64,000 nucleotides of DNA from Kitasatospora phosalacinea (GCF_000717185.1 NZ_JNYE01000078.1:5861-69860); one strand, 5' to 3'; counted from the first letter of the stretch, positions 44,960-54,124 are shown. Made by a program: numbers and translations. The notes: generated from the letters alone by a model not told the origin.

Positions 44960-47900
44960 TCAGGCGATCGCCCCCATGCCCCAGCGCTGCGGGTAGGTCT
45001 GGTTGCAGTCCCAGATCTGGAGCTGCGTCCCGTTGGTGAGGGTGCCGTTCGGGATGTCCAGGCAGCGGCCGGACATCGGGTTGTAGAGCGAGCCGTCGGC
45101 GCGGTAGAGCCACTGCTGGGCGGCATTGCCCTTGCAGTCCCAGAGCTGGATCTTGGTGCCGTTGCCGGTGGCCGCGCCCGTCACGTCGAGGCAGCGGGTG
45201 AGCACCTTGATGGAGCCGTCCGACTGCGCGGTGGCCTGCTGGGCGGTGCTCGGGTTGCAGTCCCAGAGCTGGATCGCGGTGCCGTTGGCGTCCACGCTGC
45301 TGTTGGCGTCCAGGCACTTGTTGGAGCCGACGGCGGTCGGCAGGTTCGCCATGATCCGGCTGGCGGCGGTGCTCGGGTCGGTCGGGACGTCGAACACCTC
45401 GACGTCGCTGACGTTGCCGTTGAACGCGGCGGAGAGCGCGCCCGCCTCCTGGGAGTTGCCGATCACCAGCGGTCCGCTGTAGCCGAACTTGCCGGCGTGG
45501 TAGCTGCTGCCCGCGAGCACCCCGTTGACGTACAGCGACATGCCTCCGGTGGTGGCGTTGTAGCTGGCGGTCAGCCGGTCCCAGCGGTCCGCCTGGTAGC
45601 GGGCGGCGCTGGTGCTGGCGTCCGCCGTCTGGTGGTAGCTCGGGCTGGCGTTGTCGGTGGTGGCCATGCCGAAGCGCCAGGTGCCGTCCTTGTCCGGCCA
45701 GAGGATGAACCCGCTGGAGGTGGCGCCCTTGCTGGACAGGACCGAACCGCTCACGCCGGCCGGCTTGGCCCAGACGCTGACGGTGAACGACTTCGAGGTG
45801 TCGACCTTGACCTGCTGGGTCTGGCCGGCCCCGTAGGAGATCACCGAGTTGGCACCGGCCGCGCCGGTACCGCCGCCGAAGTGCGCGACGGTGGTGCTCC
45901 TGCCGTTGACCGTGTCGGCCGGGAAGGTGACCGCGCTGCCGGCCGTCATCGGGCTCTTGCCGTAGACGTCGGTGACGATGGAGCCGCCGGGGTTGGTGAG
46001 CTTCAGCCGGGCGACCGTGCGGCGGCTGTCACCCTGGTCGTACGGGGTGGTGGCGAAGCCGTTCACCACGGTGGAGCCGGTGGCGGCGGTGCCGGGCCAC
46101 ACCTTGAGGCGGTTGGTGGTGTCCAGGGCCCAGAGGTCGGGCAGGCCGTCCTTGGTGGCGTCGCCGCTGGAGCCGATCTGCGGGTAGGCGGCGACGGTGA
46201 ACTTCTGGGTGCCGACGGTCCGGGCCTTGCTGGTCGGGTCGACCAGGTTGCCGAAGTCCAGGCGGCCGTTGGCGTCGAGCTTGATGTCGTAGGCCCGGAT
46301 GGTGCCGTCGGCCTTGTCCCGGGTCCACACGGTGGGCTGGGCGGTGCCGGAGGCCTTGCCGGGGTTGATCAGCTCGTAGTTGTCCCAGTTCGCGGCCGAG
46401 ACCTTGACGACCGGAGCCGCCACGTCGTTGGTGAACAGGGTGCGGTAGAGCCAGAGGTTGCCGTTCTCCACGGTGAGCAGCGCGGTCTGGTCCTGCGGGA
46501 CCTTGCTGGTCTCGCCCTTGGCGGCGGGGGCACTGGTACGGCCGAGCGCGACCACCTGGGTCAGCTTGCTCCAGTCGTAGGTCCAGTTGGCCGGCTCCGT
46601 CTGGGAGACAGTGCCGTCCGCGCCGACGAAGTCGGGGTAGTCCGGCTTGGCGAGGAGCACCGGCGCCTTGAAGGTGCCGTCGCCGTTGTTCTGGTACAGG
46701 TACAGGTTGGAGGCCAGGGGCGTGGTGCCGGAGACCGCGTTGGTCCACGCGACGGTGTCGTCCACCGGGGTGGGCGTCTGGCGCAGGGCGCCGAGGTGGG
46801 TGGTGCGGACGGTCGTGGTGGCGTCGCCCTTCCAGGAGGTGCCGCCGGGGGCGAGGCCGACCGGGGCGCCCTGGATGGCGGTCATGTCGCTGTCCAGGCC
46901 GATGACCCGCAGGTTGCCGAGGGCGTCCGGGGCGAGGACGTCGCCGCGGCCGTCGCCGTCGAGGTCGCCGGGGGCACCGGCGGCGCTGCTGGCGTCCCAG
47001 GGGGCGTAGAAGGTGTAGGGCAGCGGCTGGCTGTAGTTGCCGGCCACGTCCATCGCCTGCACGTACAGGGTGTTGGTGCCCCAGCGGGGCGGCCGGTAGG
47101 AGATGGTTCCGGTGACGCGGGTGGCGTCGCTGAGGTCCCGGGTCTTCACCACGCCGTCCTTGTTGGCCGTACCGGTGGCGTCGCAGGACCAGCCGGTGAC
47201 GGCGGTCGGGTCGGTGCTCCAGCGGATGCAGGCCGGGCCGGAGGCGCGCAGGCCGGACGCGGGAGCCGGGTCGCTGGCGGTGAGGGTGAGGGTGCCGTCC
47301 TCGCCGGCCTTCTTCTTCGGGACGGCGCCGATGGTGCCGCTGGCCGGGAAGTCGGCGGAGGAGACGCCCACCCGGGGCGGGGTCTTGTCGACCCGGAAGT
47401 AGCACCAGGGGGTGTCACCGGAGGTCAGCGAGCCGTCGGTGACGTTCGCCAGCCAGCCGTACTGGTGGCCGTCGGTCATCCGGTCGACGGAGGCCGTGGC
47501 ACTGCCGTAGCTGCCGGCCCCGCCGCTGCTGGGGTAGGCGTGCCAGGTGCTGTCGTTGTCGTCCCAGATGTGGAAGTTGACGGTGGTGCCGGCGCCGATC
47601 GGCGACCAGGCGCTGGCGTTCAGGTAGACGTACTGGTTGGCGCCGACCCAGCCCGCGTTGTCCCAGGCGTTGCCGCCCGGGGTCTGGCAGTCGTTGCCCT
47701 GGGTGCCGAAGGTCGGGTCGTTGGTGAAGCCGGGCATCGGGGTGGTCCGCGGGTACCAGATCGTCGGCGTGATGTCGTAGACGGTGCTGATGTGCGCGTT
47801 GGAGCCGATGTGGTGGCGCAGCAGCTTGTCGGTCTCGTTCTCGGCCGAGATGCCGATCGTCCAGTTGGGGGTCTTCTCGTTGACGATCTTCTGCATCCAC

Positions 47901-49363
47901 CAGGTGACGTCCCAGCTGATGGTGCCGGTGCCGGTGCCGGTGACGTCGGCGTTGGACGCCCAGGTGCAGCCGGTCATCTTGCCGTTGGTGCCGCACGGCT
48001 GGTTGTTCCAGGTGGTGGTGCCCTGGAAGGCCGGGGCGCTGTACACGTTCAGCGTCGACTTGGTGGACGGGGAGGAGGCGTCGACGACGGTGGTGGACAG
48101 GGTGGCGCGGTTGACGGTCGCGGTGCCGTGGCCGCCGCCCTCGAACAGGCCGTCGGGGCTGGGGATCTGGTAGTACGCGCGGTAGCGGCCGTAGCCGGTG
48201 CAGTCCGAGTAACCGCAGTAGCCGACGCCCAGCGAGCTGAGGGTGTTGACGTTGGCGGTGTCGGGGTGGTTCTCCTGGACCTGCGCGTTGACCGTGGCGC
48301 CCTTGTCGACGCTGGTCTCGGGGTCGAGGTACCAGGGGCCGGTGCCCTGGCCGAAGGTGGCCGGGTCCGGGGTCAGCACCAGCTCGGTGTCACTGACGGA
48401 GATCCCGATCTCGGAGACCGCGGCGGCGGCGCCGGGCCGCTCGGCGTTCGAGGACTCGGCCTCGGCCTCCGCCTCGGCGGCGCCGGGCGCGGCGAACAGC
48501 GACTTGGCCTGGACGCCATCGGACTTGACCACGGGGGCAGGCTCGGGGACGGGGGTGGAGTCCCACTGGAACGGGGTCGGCGCGTGGAAGCGCGTCCTGC
48601 CCTGGGCGTCCTTGAACGAGACGTTGCCTGCCTCGTCGGTGTCGGCCTTCACGCCGGTGGTCTCCAGCGGGAAGCGCAGGCTCTTCAGCCGCGGGTCGGC
48701 GGCGGCCTGCGCGGTCTTGACCACGATCACGTCGCGCCAGCCGCCGTCCGGACGGGCCGTCACCAGCAGGTCCACGTCGGGCAGCACGGAGGCGTAGGTC
48801 GCGGTCGGGCCGTCCAGGGTCGGCTTCGGCAACGGGAACGGGGCGCTGATCGCCATCGAGGTGCCGTCGGCCGTGGTGATCTTCGCCAGCGGGCCGCTGC
48901 CGCCGCCGGAGAGCACCAGGTCGGAGCCGGTCAGCGCCGGGGTGACGGTGCCGTCCGCGTTGGCCCGCAGGCTCGCGTCGAGTTCCTGCCAGGTGCCGTT
49001 GCGCTTGGTCCGGACGTCCTGGGCGTTGGCCTCCGAGGACAGCGTCCGGCCGTCGGGGTTGGCGAAGACCTCGGTCGTCTCGTTGGTCATCGAGTCGATC
49101 CGGACCTGCTTGCCGGTCTCCTGGGCCTGCCGGAGCGCCGAGCGGATCGCCCTGGTCTGCTCGCTCTCGGCCTGCGGCTGCGCGCTGTCCGCGCCCGCGG
49201 TGGACGCCGGCACGGGCGTCTGGTCGACGGCCCGGGCGGCCGGGGAGCAGAGCGCGGTGAGCACGAGCGCCGTGGCCGCGGCCACCGTCGCGCGACCGAG
49301 CACGCCCCTCCGGTCGGTTCCGGCACACCGGGGACGGTGTCTCGGTGAGGTCGTATCGGACAT
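44960..49363 (-). CDS. Secreted DNRLRE / LamG / ricin-B lectin protein, partner of the RHS toxin
   Basis: A 1467-residue exported protein from the ATG at 49363. The signal peptide carries RRGVLGRATVAAATALVL (a possible Tat motif) and ends near ARA/VDQ. Domains in order: an N-terminal region with repeated TxTxADGT-like segments (about 50-300); a DNRLRE-type domain (about 350-560, TTWNNQPC and WDVTWWMQKIV); an Ig-like/FG-GAP region with GDLDGDGRGDVLAPDALGN (about 800-870); a LamG domain (about 1150-1345, SFTVSVWAKPA); and a ricin-B domain with three QLWDC/QIWDC units (about 1350-1465). Streptomycete RHS toxins are often preceded by such a gene, equivalent to the N-terminal half of WapA. Likely roles are wall or target-cell binding. 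Confidence 0.85.
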   Translation of the reverse strand: MSDTTSPRHRPRCAGTDRRGVLGRATVAAATALVLTALCSPAARAVDQTPVPASTAGADSAQPQAESEQTRAIRSALRQAQETGKQVRIDSMTNETTEVFANPDGRTLSSEANAQDVRTKRNGTWQELDASLRANADGTVTPALTGSDLVLSGGGSGPLAKITTADGTSMAISAPFPLPKPTLDGPTATYASVLPDVDLLVTARPDGGWRDVIVVKTAQAAADPRLKSLRFPLETTGVKADTDEAGNVSFKDAQGRTRFHAPTPFQWDSTPVPEPAPVVKSDGVQAKSLFAAPGAAEAEAEAESSNAERPGAAAAVSEIGISVSDTELVLTPDPATFGQGTGPWYLDPETSVDKGATVNAQVQENHPDTANVNTLSSLGVGYCGYSDCTGYGRYRAYYQIPSPDGLFEGGGHGTATVNRATLSTTVVDASSPSTKSTLNVYSAPAFQGTTTWNNQPCGTNGKMTGCTWASNADVTGTGTGTISWDVTWWMQKIVNEKTPNWTIGISAENETDKLLRHHIGSNAHISTVYDITPTIWYPRTTPMPGFTNDPTFGTQGNDCQTPGGNAWDNAGWVGANQYVYLNASAWSPIGAGTTVNFHIWDDNDSTWHAYPSSGGAGSYGSATASVDRMTDGHQYGWLANVTDGSLTSGDTPWCYFRVDKTPPRVGVSSADFPASGTIGAVPKKKAGEDGTLTLTASDPAPASGLRASGPACIRWSTDPTAVTGWSCDATGTANKDGVVKTRDLSDATRVTGTISYRPPRWGTNTLYVQAMDVAGNYSQPLPYTFYAPWDASSAAGAPGDLDGDGRGDVLAPDALGNLRVIGLDSDMTAIQGAPVGLAPGGTSWKGDATTTVRTTHLGALRQTPTPVDDTVAWTNAVSGTTPLASNLYLYQNNGDGTFKAPVLLAKPDYPDFVGADGTVSQTEPANWTYDWSKLTQVVALGRTSAPAAKGETSKVPQDQTALLTVENGNLWLYRTLFTNDVAAPVVKVSAANWDNYELINPGKASGTAQPTVWTRDKADGTIRAYDIKLDANGRLDFGNLVDPTSKARTVGTQKFTVAAYPQIGSSGDATKDGLPDLWALDTTNRLKVWPGTAATGSTVVNGFATTPYDQGDSRRTVARLKLTNPGGSIVTDVYGKSPMTAGSAVTFPADTVNGRSTTVAHFGGGTGAAGANSVISYGAGQTQQVKVDTSKSFTVSVWAKPAGVSGSVLSSKGATSSGFILWPDKDGTWRFGMATTDNASPSYHQTADASTSAARYQADRWDRLTASYNATTGGMSLYVNGVLAGSSYHAGKFGYSGPLVIGNSQEAGALSAAFNGNVSDVEVFDVPTDPSTAASRIMANLPTAVGSNKCLDANSSVDANGTAIQLWDCNPSTAQQATAQSDGSIKVLTRCLDVTGAATGNGTKIQLWDCKGNAAQQWLYRADGSLYNPMSGRCLDIPNGTLTNGTQLQIWDCNQTYPQRWGMGAIA

Positions 49364-49754
49364 GGCGCGCGCGGTCTCCCTCCGAGCTGCCCGCCCTCGA
49401 TGAGCAGGCATTCGAACGGGAACAATGCAGCCTCCACGAAGAGGGGGTCAAGCCCCGGCAACGAGATGCCCGATATTGCCCCGAATATTCGTCAATGAAT
49501 CCTCTCGGGCGCCTTCTTCAACCGATTTCGCGGCACGACCGAATGCCGCTGACCTGCATTGACGATGAGTTCGTTGACAGATCAAGGCACTTCGGGAAAG
49601 TGGGTGGGAGCGAAGATTGGAGACGCATCGTCAGATTCCGATGGACGGTCAGATCAAGTCACTTCCAAGCGCATTGGACGAACTGACCGTGCATCAGAAA
49701 GCGGTCGGCGCATATGTGCCGACCGCCTGACTTGTCCCACTACGGCAGGACCGC
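49364..49754. other. Intergenic region upstream of the secreted protein gene
   Basis: The 391-bp gap is markedly richer in A+T (for example 49475-49500 and 49560-49700) than the surrounding genes, as expected for the promoter of the secreted-protein/RHS locus. No clear promoter pair, operator or small gene was found. It is also the boundary between the toxin island and core genes. Confidence 0.45.
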
Positions 49755-50126
49755 TCACCCCTCACGCACTTCGCCCCCGCCTGCGACCTTCTCGACCGCT
49801 TCGCCCCGGTACGCCGCCACCACGGTGGACAGCAGGCCCGGGAAGCGCTCCTCCAGGTCGGCCGCGCGCAGCATGGTCAGCCGGCGGTTGGCCTCCTCGC
49901 GGTGGCGGATCACGCCCGCCTCGCGCAGCACCTTGAAGTGGTGGCTGAGGGTGGACGGCGCGACGTCCACCGGGAAGGTGCCGCAGGCCCGTTCGGGCTC
50001 GACGCTGAGCGTCCGCACGATGGTCATCCGGGTCGGGTCGGCCAGCGCGTGCAGCACGTCCAGTAGGTCGATGTCGGCGGTGTCGGGGTAGTGCGGCGCC
50101 TCGCGGCGGCGACCGGGACGGGGCAC
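49755..50126 (-). CDS. ArsR-family transcriptional regulator
   Basis: A 123-residue winged-helix protein. The core LLDVLHALADPTRMTIVRTL and APSTLSHHFKVLREAGVI (recognition helix) is typical of ArsR. No CxC metal site is visible, so it probably does not sense arsenic or another thiophilic metal. The GTG at 50126 has an excellent GGAAGGAGG seven nt upstream. It is divergent from the quinone oxidoreductase gene (102-bp gap), its likely target. Confidence 0.9.
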   Translation of the reverse strand: MPRPGRRREAPHYPDTADIDLLDVLHALADPTRMTIVRTLSVEPERACGTFPVDVAPSTLSHHFKVLREAGVIRHREEANRRLTMLRAADLEERFPGLLSTVVAAYRGEAVEKVAGGGEVREG

Positions 50127-50228
50127 GGGACGCCTCCTTCCAGGGATGTTCGACAGGTCTCGAATAAGCGTGGTATCAATTTCGACGTTCGTAGAACATC
50201 GTAGATGCAGACGCCCCAGGGGGGAACC

Positions 50229-51218
50229 ATGCGCGCACTCGTCATGACCGAGGCCGGCGGCTCCGAGCACAGCCACGTCCTCGACGTCGAAGCCCCCGAG
50301 CCCGGCCCCGGCCAGGTCGCGATCGACGTCGCCCACGCCGGGCTCAACTTCGTCGACGTGATGGCCCGCCGCGGCGACGGCGGCTACGGCGCCGCCTGGC
50401 CGCACCACCCCGGCAAGGAGGTCGCCGGCACCGTCCGCGCCCTCGGCGCGGGCGTCACCCACCTCGCCGTCGGCACCCCCGTGGTCGCCGCCACCCGGGC
50501 CGGCGGCCTCGCCGAGACCGCCGTCGCCGACGCCGTCCTCACCGTCCCCGTCCCCGCCGGCGTCCCGCTGGAGGCCGCCGCCACCGTCCCGCTCGGGCTC
50601 GCCACCACCCTCCTGCTGCTCACCGACGCCGGACGCTTCGCCCCCGGCGAGAGCGTCCTCGTCCACTCCGCCGGCGGCGGCATCGGCACCGCCGTCGCCC
50701 GCCTGCTCCCCCACCTCGGCGGCGGCCGCCTGCTCGGCACCGTCGGACGCCCCGAGAAGGCCGCCGCCGCCCTGCGCCACGGCTACCACGCGGTGCACGC
50801 CCGCGGCACCGACCCCGCCGACCTCGCCGCCCGTCTGCGCGCGGCCAACGACGGACGCGGCATCGACCTCGTCCTCGACCCGCTCGGCACCGCCGCCGTC
50901 GACCTCGACCTCGACCTGCTCGCCCCCGGCGGCCGCATCGTCCTGTTCGGCAACGCGGGCGGCGGCGCCCCCGACCCGCTGCCGACCCTCCCCCGGCTGC
51001 TCGCCGCCAACGCCACCCTCACCGGCTTCAGCCACAACGGACTGCTCACCAGCGCCCCCGCGAAGGTCGCCGCCGCGATCCGCCGCGCCCTCGACCTGCT
51101 CGCCACCGGCATCCTCGACACCCCGGTGACCGTCCTCCCCGGCCTCAGCGCCGTCCCCGCCGCCCACGACCTGCTCGCCACCGGCCAGGGCGAGGGCAAG
51201 TACGTCGTCGCTCTCTAG
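50229..51218 (+). CDS. NADPH:quinone oxidoreductase-like (zinc-free MDR family)
   Basis: A 329-residue medium-chain dehydrogenase/reductase. The N-terminal GroES-like part has HAGLNFVDVMARRG. The Rossmann domain carries VLVHSAGGGIGTAVARLLPHL (about 148-168) and GRIVLFGNAGGG. The catalytic zinc ligands of alcohol dehydrogenases are absent, which fits quinone oxidoreductases. The ATG at 50229 is preceded by GGGGGGAA, better than an in-frame ATG at 50205. The divergent ArsR gene probably controls it. A large inverted-repeat element follows. Confidence 0.87.
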   Translation: MRALVMTEAGGSEHSHVLDVEAPEPGPGQVAIDVAHAGLNFVDVMARRGDGGYGAAWPHHPGKEVAGTVRALGAGVTHLAVGTPVVAATRAGGLAETAVADAVLTVPVPAGVPLEAAATVPLGLATTLLLLTDAGRFAPGESVLVHSAGGGIGTAVARLLPHLGGGRLLGTVGRPEKAAAALRHGYHAVHARGTDPADLAARLRAANDGRGIDLVLDPLGTAAVDLDLDLLAPGGRIVLFGNAGGGAPDPLPTLPRLLAANATLTGFSHNGLLTSAPAKVAAAIRRALDLLATGILDTPVTVLPGLSAVPAAHDLLATGQGEGKYVVAL

Positions 51219-51260
51219 AAACACCGTTGGGGCCCGGTGCGAACGGCGGGATGCACCTTC

Positions 51261-51411
51261 AGGGGCCCGGGGAACGGCGGGTCCGTGCTGCTGACGGCCG
51301 GAGCCCATCGAAGTGTCCGTGCTGCTGCGTGCCGTGGACAGAACCAGAAGCCGATGCGCTGGGCGGCAGTGCACCGTCAGCAGATCCGGGCTCGCCGTTC
51401 CCCGAGCCCCT
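51261..51411. repeat. 151-bp inverted-repeat element, copy A
   Basis: The left arm AGGGGCCCGGGGAACGGCGG... (51261-51297) is imperfectly complementary to 51374-51411, which ends CCGTTCCCCGAGCCCCT. The middle contains a conserved GAAGCCGATGC and GGCAGTGCACCG. A second copy with the same ends and middle is at 53784-53935. It fills the gap between the convergent oxidoreductase and PH-domain genes and could fold into one long hairpin, perhaps acting as a terminator. Confidence 0.85.
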
Positions 51412-51419
51412 GGCGGGGC

Positions 51420-52097
51420 TCAGGTCGCCGCGATCACCGAGACGAGCGCGACCAGCCCGGCCAGGGTCGGGGCGATGATCCACCAGCACCAGGTGGCCTG
51501 GAGCTCGCCGCCCGCCGAGGGCTTGTGCGCGTTGCGCTCGGCCTGGTCCTGGAGCGCGTTGACGACCGCGTCGGACCAGGCGCGGGTGGGGTCGAGCTGG
51601 TCGGGTCGGGGCGTGCGCGGGGCCTTGCCGGGGCGGGCGGGACCGCGCAGCGCGGGGTCGCCCTCGGCGGTGGCGCGGGTCGCCCGGCGGGTGGCCTTCT
51701 TGCGCTGGCGGATCGAGACCGGGATCGCCCAGACCTGGAACTTGCGCCCGGAGGCGAAGAGTTCGACCGAGTACCCGGCCTTGAGCCCCTCGACCGTGGA
51801 CCAGGGCGCGACGATCGTCCGCAGCGGGTTGCGGACGACCAGCCGCCGCTCGTTGGCGCGCACCACGGGCCGCAGGGTGTAGGCGATCACCGGGAAGACG
51901 AAGACGGGGGCGGCGGCGAGCGCGACCCAGGGGGTGGCTCCGCTGCCGGACACCACGGCGTCGGCGATCAGCCAGGCGGCGACGGCGAGCATCATGACGC
52001 CCGCGATGACGCTGGGGACGGAGCGGTAGACGCGGTCGGCGTACACGGGCTCCTCGGTGGCGGAACCCTGGTGGGGTGTCCGGTCGGATTCGGTCAT
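51420..52097 (-). CDS. PH-domain membrane protein
   Basis: A 225-residue protein. Two membrane spans are near the N-terminus (about 28-48, GVMMLAVAAWLIADAVV, and 55-75). A bacterial PH-like domain follows, with RRLVVRNPLRTIVAPWSTVEGLKAGYSVELFASGRKFQVWAI. Then come a basic, probably disordered stretch (about 135-175) and a final membrane span (WWIIAPTLAGLVALVSVIA). Such actinobacterial PH-domain proteins have no firm function. The ATG at 52097 is chosen over 52160 because the upstream residues are not conserved in type. Confidence 0.78.
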   Translation of the reverse strand: MTESDRTPHQGSATEEPVYADRVYRSVPSVIAGVMMLAVAAWLIADAVVSGSGATPWVALAAAPVFVFPVIAYTLRPVVRANERRLVVRNPLRTIVAPWSTVEGLKAGYSVELFASGRKFQVWAIPVSIRQRKKATRRATRATAEGDPALRGPARPGKAPRTPRPDQLDPTRAWSDAVVNALQDQAERNAHKPSAGGELQATWCWWIIAPTLAGLVALVSVIAAT

Positions 52098-52174
52098 GCC
52101 GTCGATTCTGCCCCAGGGCCCGGGCCGTCCCCAACGACGACCCGGGCACGGGTCGGTCACGAACTCCGCCGCGG

Positions 52175-52918
52175 TCAGTCGGTGCGCCGCCGCAGCGTCG
52201 CGGCACCGAGCAGGAGCGCGAGCAGGGCGCTCCCGGCGACCACGGCGAGGTCGGCGAGGACCCGCCCGCTGACGCCGCCCTCCACGGTGATCCGCCCCAT
52301 CGCGTCGACGGCGTACGAGAGCGGCAGGACGTCGGAGAGCAGCCGCAGCACCGGCGCCATGTCGTCGCGGGCCACGAACAGCCCGCAGAGCAGCAGCTGG
52401 GGCAGCAGCACGGCGGGCAGGAACTGGACGGCCTGGAACTCGGTGGCGGCGAACGCGGAGACCAGCAGGCCGAGCGCCATGCCGAGCAGCCCGTCGGCGA
52501 CCGCGACGGCGAACAGCATCCAGGTCGGCCCGGCGACGTCGAGGCCGAGCACGCCGATGGCGAGCGCGGAGGCGAGGGCGGCCTGCAGCAGGGCGACGGC
52601 GCCGAAGGCGAGCGCGTAGCCGAGCAGCAGGTCGAGCTTGCCGATCGGCATGGTGAGCAGGCGTTCCAGGGTGCCGCCGGTGCGTTCGCGCAGCATCGCG
52701 ACCGAGGTGACCAGGAACATCACCAGCAGCGGGAAGACGCCGAGCAGCTCGGGGCCGATCCGGTCGAAGGTGGCGGGCTGCGCGTCGTACATGTAGCGCA
52801 GCAGCACCAGCAGCAGGCAGGGCACGAACAGCAGCATGGCCACCGTCCGCGGGTCGTGCCGCAGTTGGGCCAGCACGCGGGCGGCGGTGGCGAGGGTGCG
52901 GCGGGCGGCGGCGTTCAT
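52175..52918 (-). CDS. ABC-2 type exporter permease
   Basis: A 247-residue membrane protein with six spans: VAMLLFVPCLLLVLLRYMYD, GVFPLLVMFLVTSVAML, ALLQAALASALAIGVLG, ADGLLGMALGLLVSAFAA, FLPAVLLPQLLLCGLFVA and a last span before RRRTD. The segment RERTGGTLERLLTMPI is the usual cytoplasmic loop contacting the ATPase. Its start overlaps the ATPase stop by 4 bp, so the two form one exporter. The substrate is unknown. Confidence 0.9.
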   Translation of the reverse strand: MNAAARRTLATAARVLAQLRHDPRTVAMLLFVPCLLLVLLRYMYDAQPATFDRIGPELLGVFPLLVMFLVTSVAMLRERTGGTLERLLTMPIGKLDLLLGYALAFGAVALLQAALASALAIGVLGLDVAGPTWMLFAVAVADGLLGMALGLLVSAFAATEFQAVQFLPAVLLPQLLLCGLFVARDDMAPVLRLLSDVLPLSYAVDAMGRITVEGGVSGRVLADLAVVAGSALLALLLGAATLRRRTD

Positions 52919-53664
52919 CGGGCGGCCTCCGGCGCGGTGCGGACGAGGGTGAGGAAGGCGGTCTCGACGTCGGGCGCGCCGGTGGCGGCGAGCAGCGCGG
53001 CGGGGGTGTCGTGGGCGAGCAGGCGGCCCTCGCGCATCAGCAGCAGCCGGTCGCAGCGGGTGGCCTCGTCCATGACGTGGCTGGAGACCAGCAGGGTGGC
53101 GCCGTCCGCGGCGAGGGCCCGGAACAGCTGCCACAGCTCCTGCCGCAGGACGGGGTCGAGGCCGACGGTGGGCTCGTCCAGGACGAGCAGTTCGGGGTGT
53201 CCGAGCAGGGCGGCGGCGAGCGAGACGCGGGCCCGCTGGCCGCCGGAGAGCCGGGCGACGGGGGTGCGGCGGTGGGCGTCCAGGCCGACCTGGGCGGTGA
53301 CCCGGGCCGGGTCGCCGGGCGGGGCGCCGAGGATCGCGGCGAAGTGGTCGAGGTTCTCGGCGACGGTCAGGTCCCCGTACACCGAGGGCGCCTGGGTGAC
53401 GTAGCCGACCCGGTCGCGCAGCGCGGCGGCCCCGGCCGGGCGGCCGAGCACGGTGACGGTGCCCGCGGTGGTCCGCTGCACCCCGACGACGCTGCGCAGC
53501 AGGGTGCTCTTCCCGCACCCGCTGGGCCCCAGCAGCCCGGTCACGCTGCCGCGCTCCACCACGAGGTCGAGCCCGGGCAGCACGGTCGTGCCGCCGCGCC
53601 GCACCACCAGCCCGTCGATCCGGATCGCGGGGTCGCCGGACGACCCCGCCGAAGAATTCATCAT
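52915..53664 (-). CDS. ABC exporter ATP-binding protein
   Basis: A 249-residue ATPase with Walker A GPSGCGKSTLL (about 47), a Q-loop in VTQAPSVYGDLTVAEN, signature LSGGQRARVSLAAALL, Walker B LLVLDEPTVGLDP and H-loop VSSHVMDEATRCD. It drives the permease encoded next. Two adjacent ATG codons (53664 and 53661) could start it. A TCATCA-TG-TGATGA palindrome covers the start codons. The group resembles daunorubicin-type drug and lipid exporters. Confidence 0.93.
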   Translation of the reverse strand: MMNSSAGSSGDPAIRIDGLVVRRGGTTVLPGLDLVVERGSVTGLLGPSGCGKSTLLRSVVGVQRTTAGTVTVLGRPAGAAALRDRVGYVTQAPSVYGDLTVAENLDHFAAILGAPPGDPARVTAQVGLDAHRRTPVARLSGGQRARVSLAAALLGHPELLVLDEPTVGLDPVLRQELWQLFRALAADGATLLVSSHVMDEATRCDRLLLMREGRLLAHDTPAALLAATGAPDVETAFLTLVRTAPEAAR

Positions 53665-53671
53665 GTGATGA
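53658..53671. promoter_or_regulatory. TCATCATGTGATGA inverted repeat over the ABC ATPase start
   Basis: Six-bp arms TCATCA and TGATGA flank a TG centre and cover both possible start codons of the exporter operon. Its placement suits a repressor that blocks transcription or translation start. No regulator gene is immediately adjacent, and short palindromes also arise by chance, so confidence is limited. Confidence 0.4.
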
Positions 53672-53783
53672 GTTTTGCGCCGCGCACCGCCCCGCGTCAA
53701 GACACGCGGCCGCCACCGGGAAGAGCCCCCGGCGAGCCCCGTCAGGGGCTCGGGGAACCCTTCGGCGGACGAGCACGCACAGC

Positions 53784-53935
53784 AGGGGCTCGGGGAACGG
53801 CGGGTCCGAGCTGCTGGCGGCCGGAGCCCACCGGAGGTCCGTGCTGCTCCGGGCCGCAGGAACAGAACCCGAAGCCGATGCCGCGCACCGGCAGTGCACC
53901 GCCAGCAGCCCCGACCCCGCCGTTGCCCGGGCCCC
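53784..53935. repeat. 152-bp inverted-repeat element, copy B
   Basis: The left arm AGGGGCTCGGGGAACGGCGG... (53784-53820) matches copy A at 51261 closely and is complementary to the right arm (about 53899-53935). The middle keeps GTCCGTGCTGCT, ACAGAACCC, GAAGCCGATGC and GGCAGTGCACCG. A partial extra end (GTCAGGGGCTCGGGGAA) precedes it at 53741. It occupies the 460-bp gap (53665-54124) between the divergent ABC ATPase and metG genes, which otherwise shows only a possible metG promoter. Confidence 0.82.
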
Positions 53936-54124
53936 CGATTGCGCGTCCCGCCGTTCCCACCGGGCCCCTTGACAGCCTCCCGATAACCGGTGCGGCCGGG
54001 ACACCCCGGTTCGGTACGATTGGCGTCGGCCGGACGGCAGCCGAAACGCCCCGCACCGGCTCTTCCGAACCACAGCCCGCGGGCGCCCCGGGGCGCCCGC
54101 CGGAGAGCATGGGAGCCCCCCAGG

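Noticed and set aside
44924..49348. 1474-codon plus-strand frame opposite the LamG/lectin gene
   Set aside because: An antisense shadow with the same compositional bias; the minus strand has clear domains and a signal peptide.
51227..51478. Short reading frame over repeat copy A
   Set aside because: It and a similar frame over copy B share peptides only because the DNA repeat is shared; no ribosome site or codon bias.
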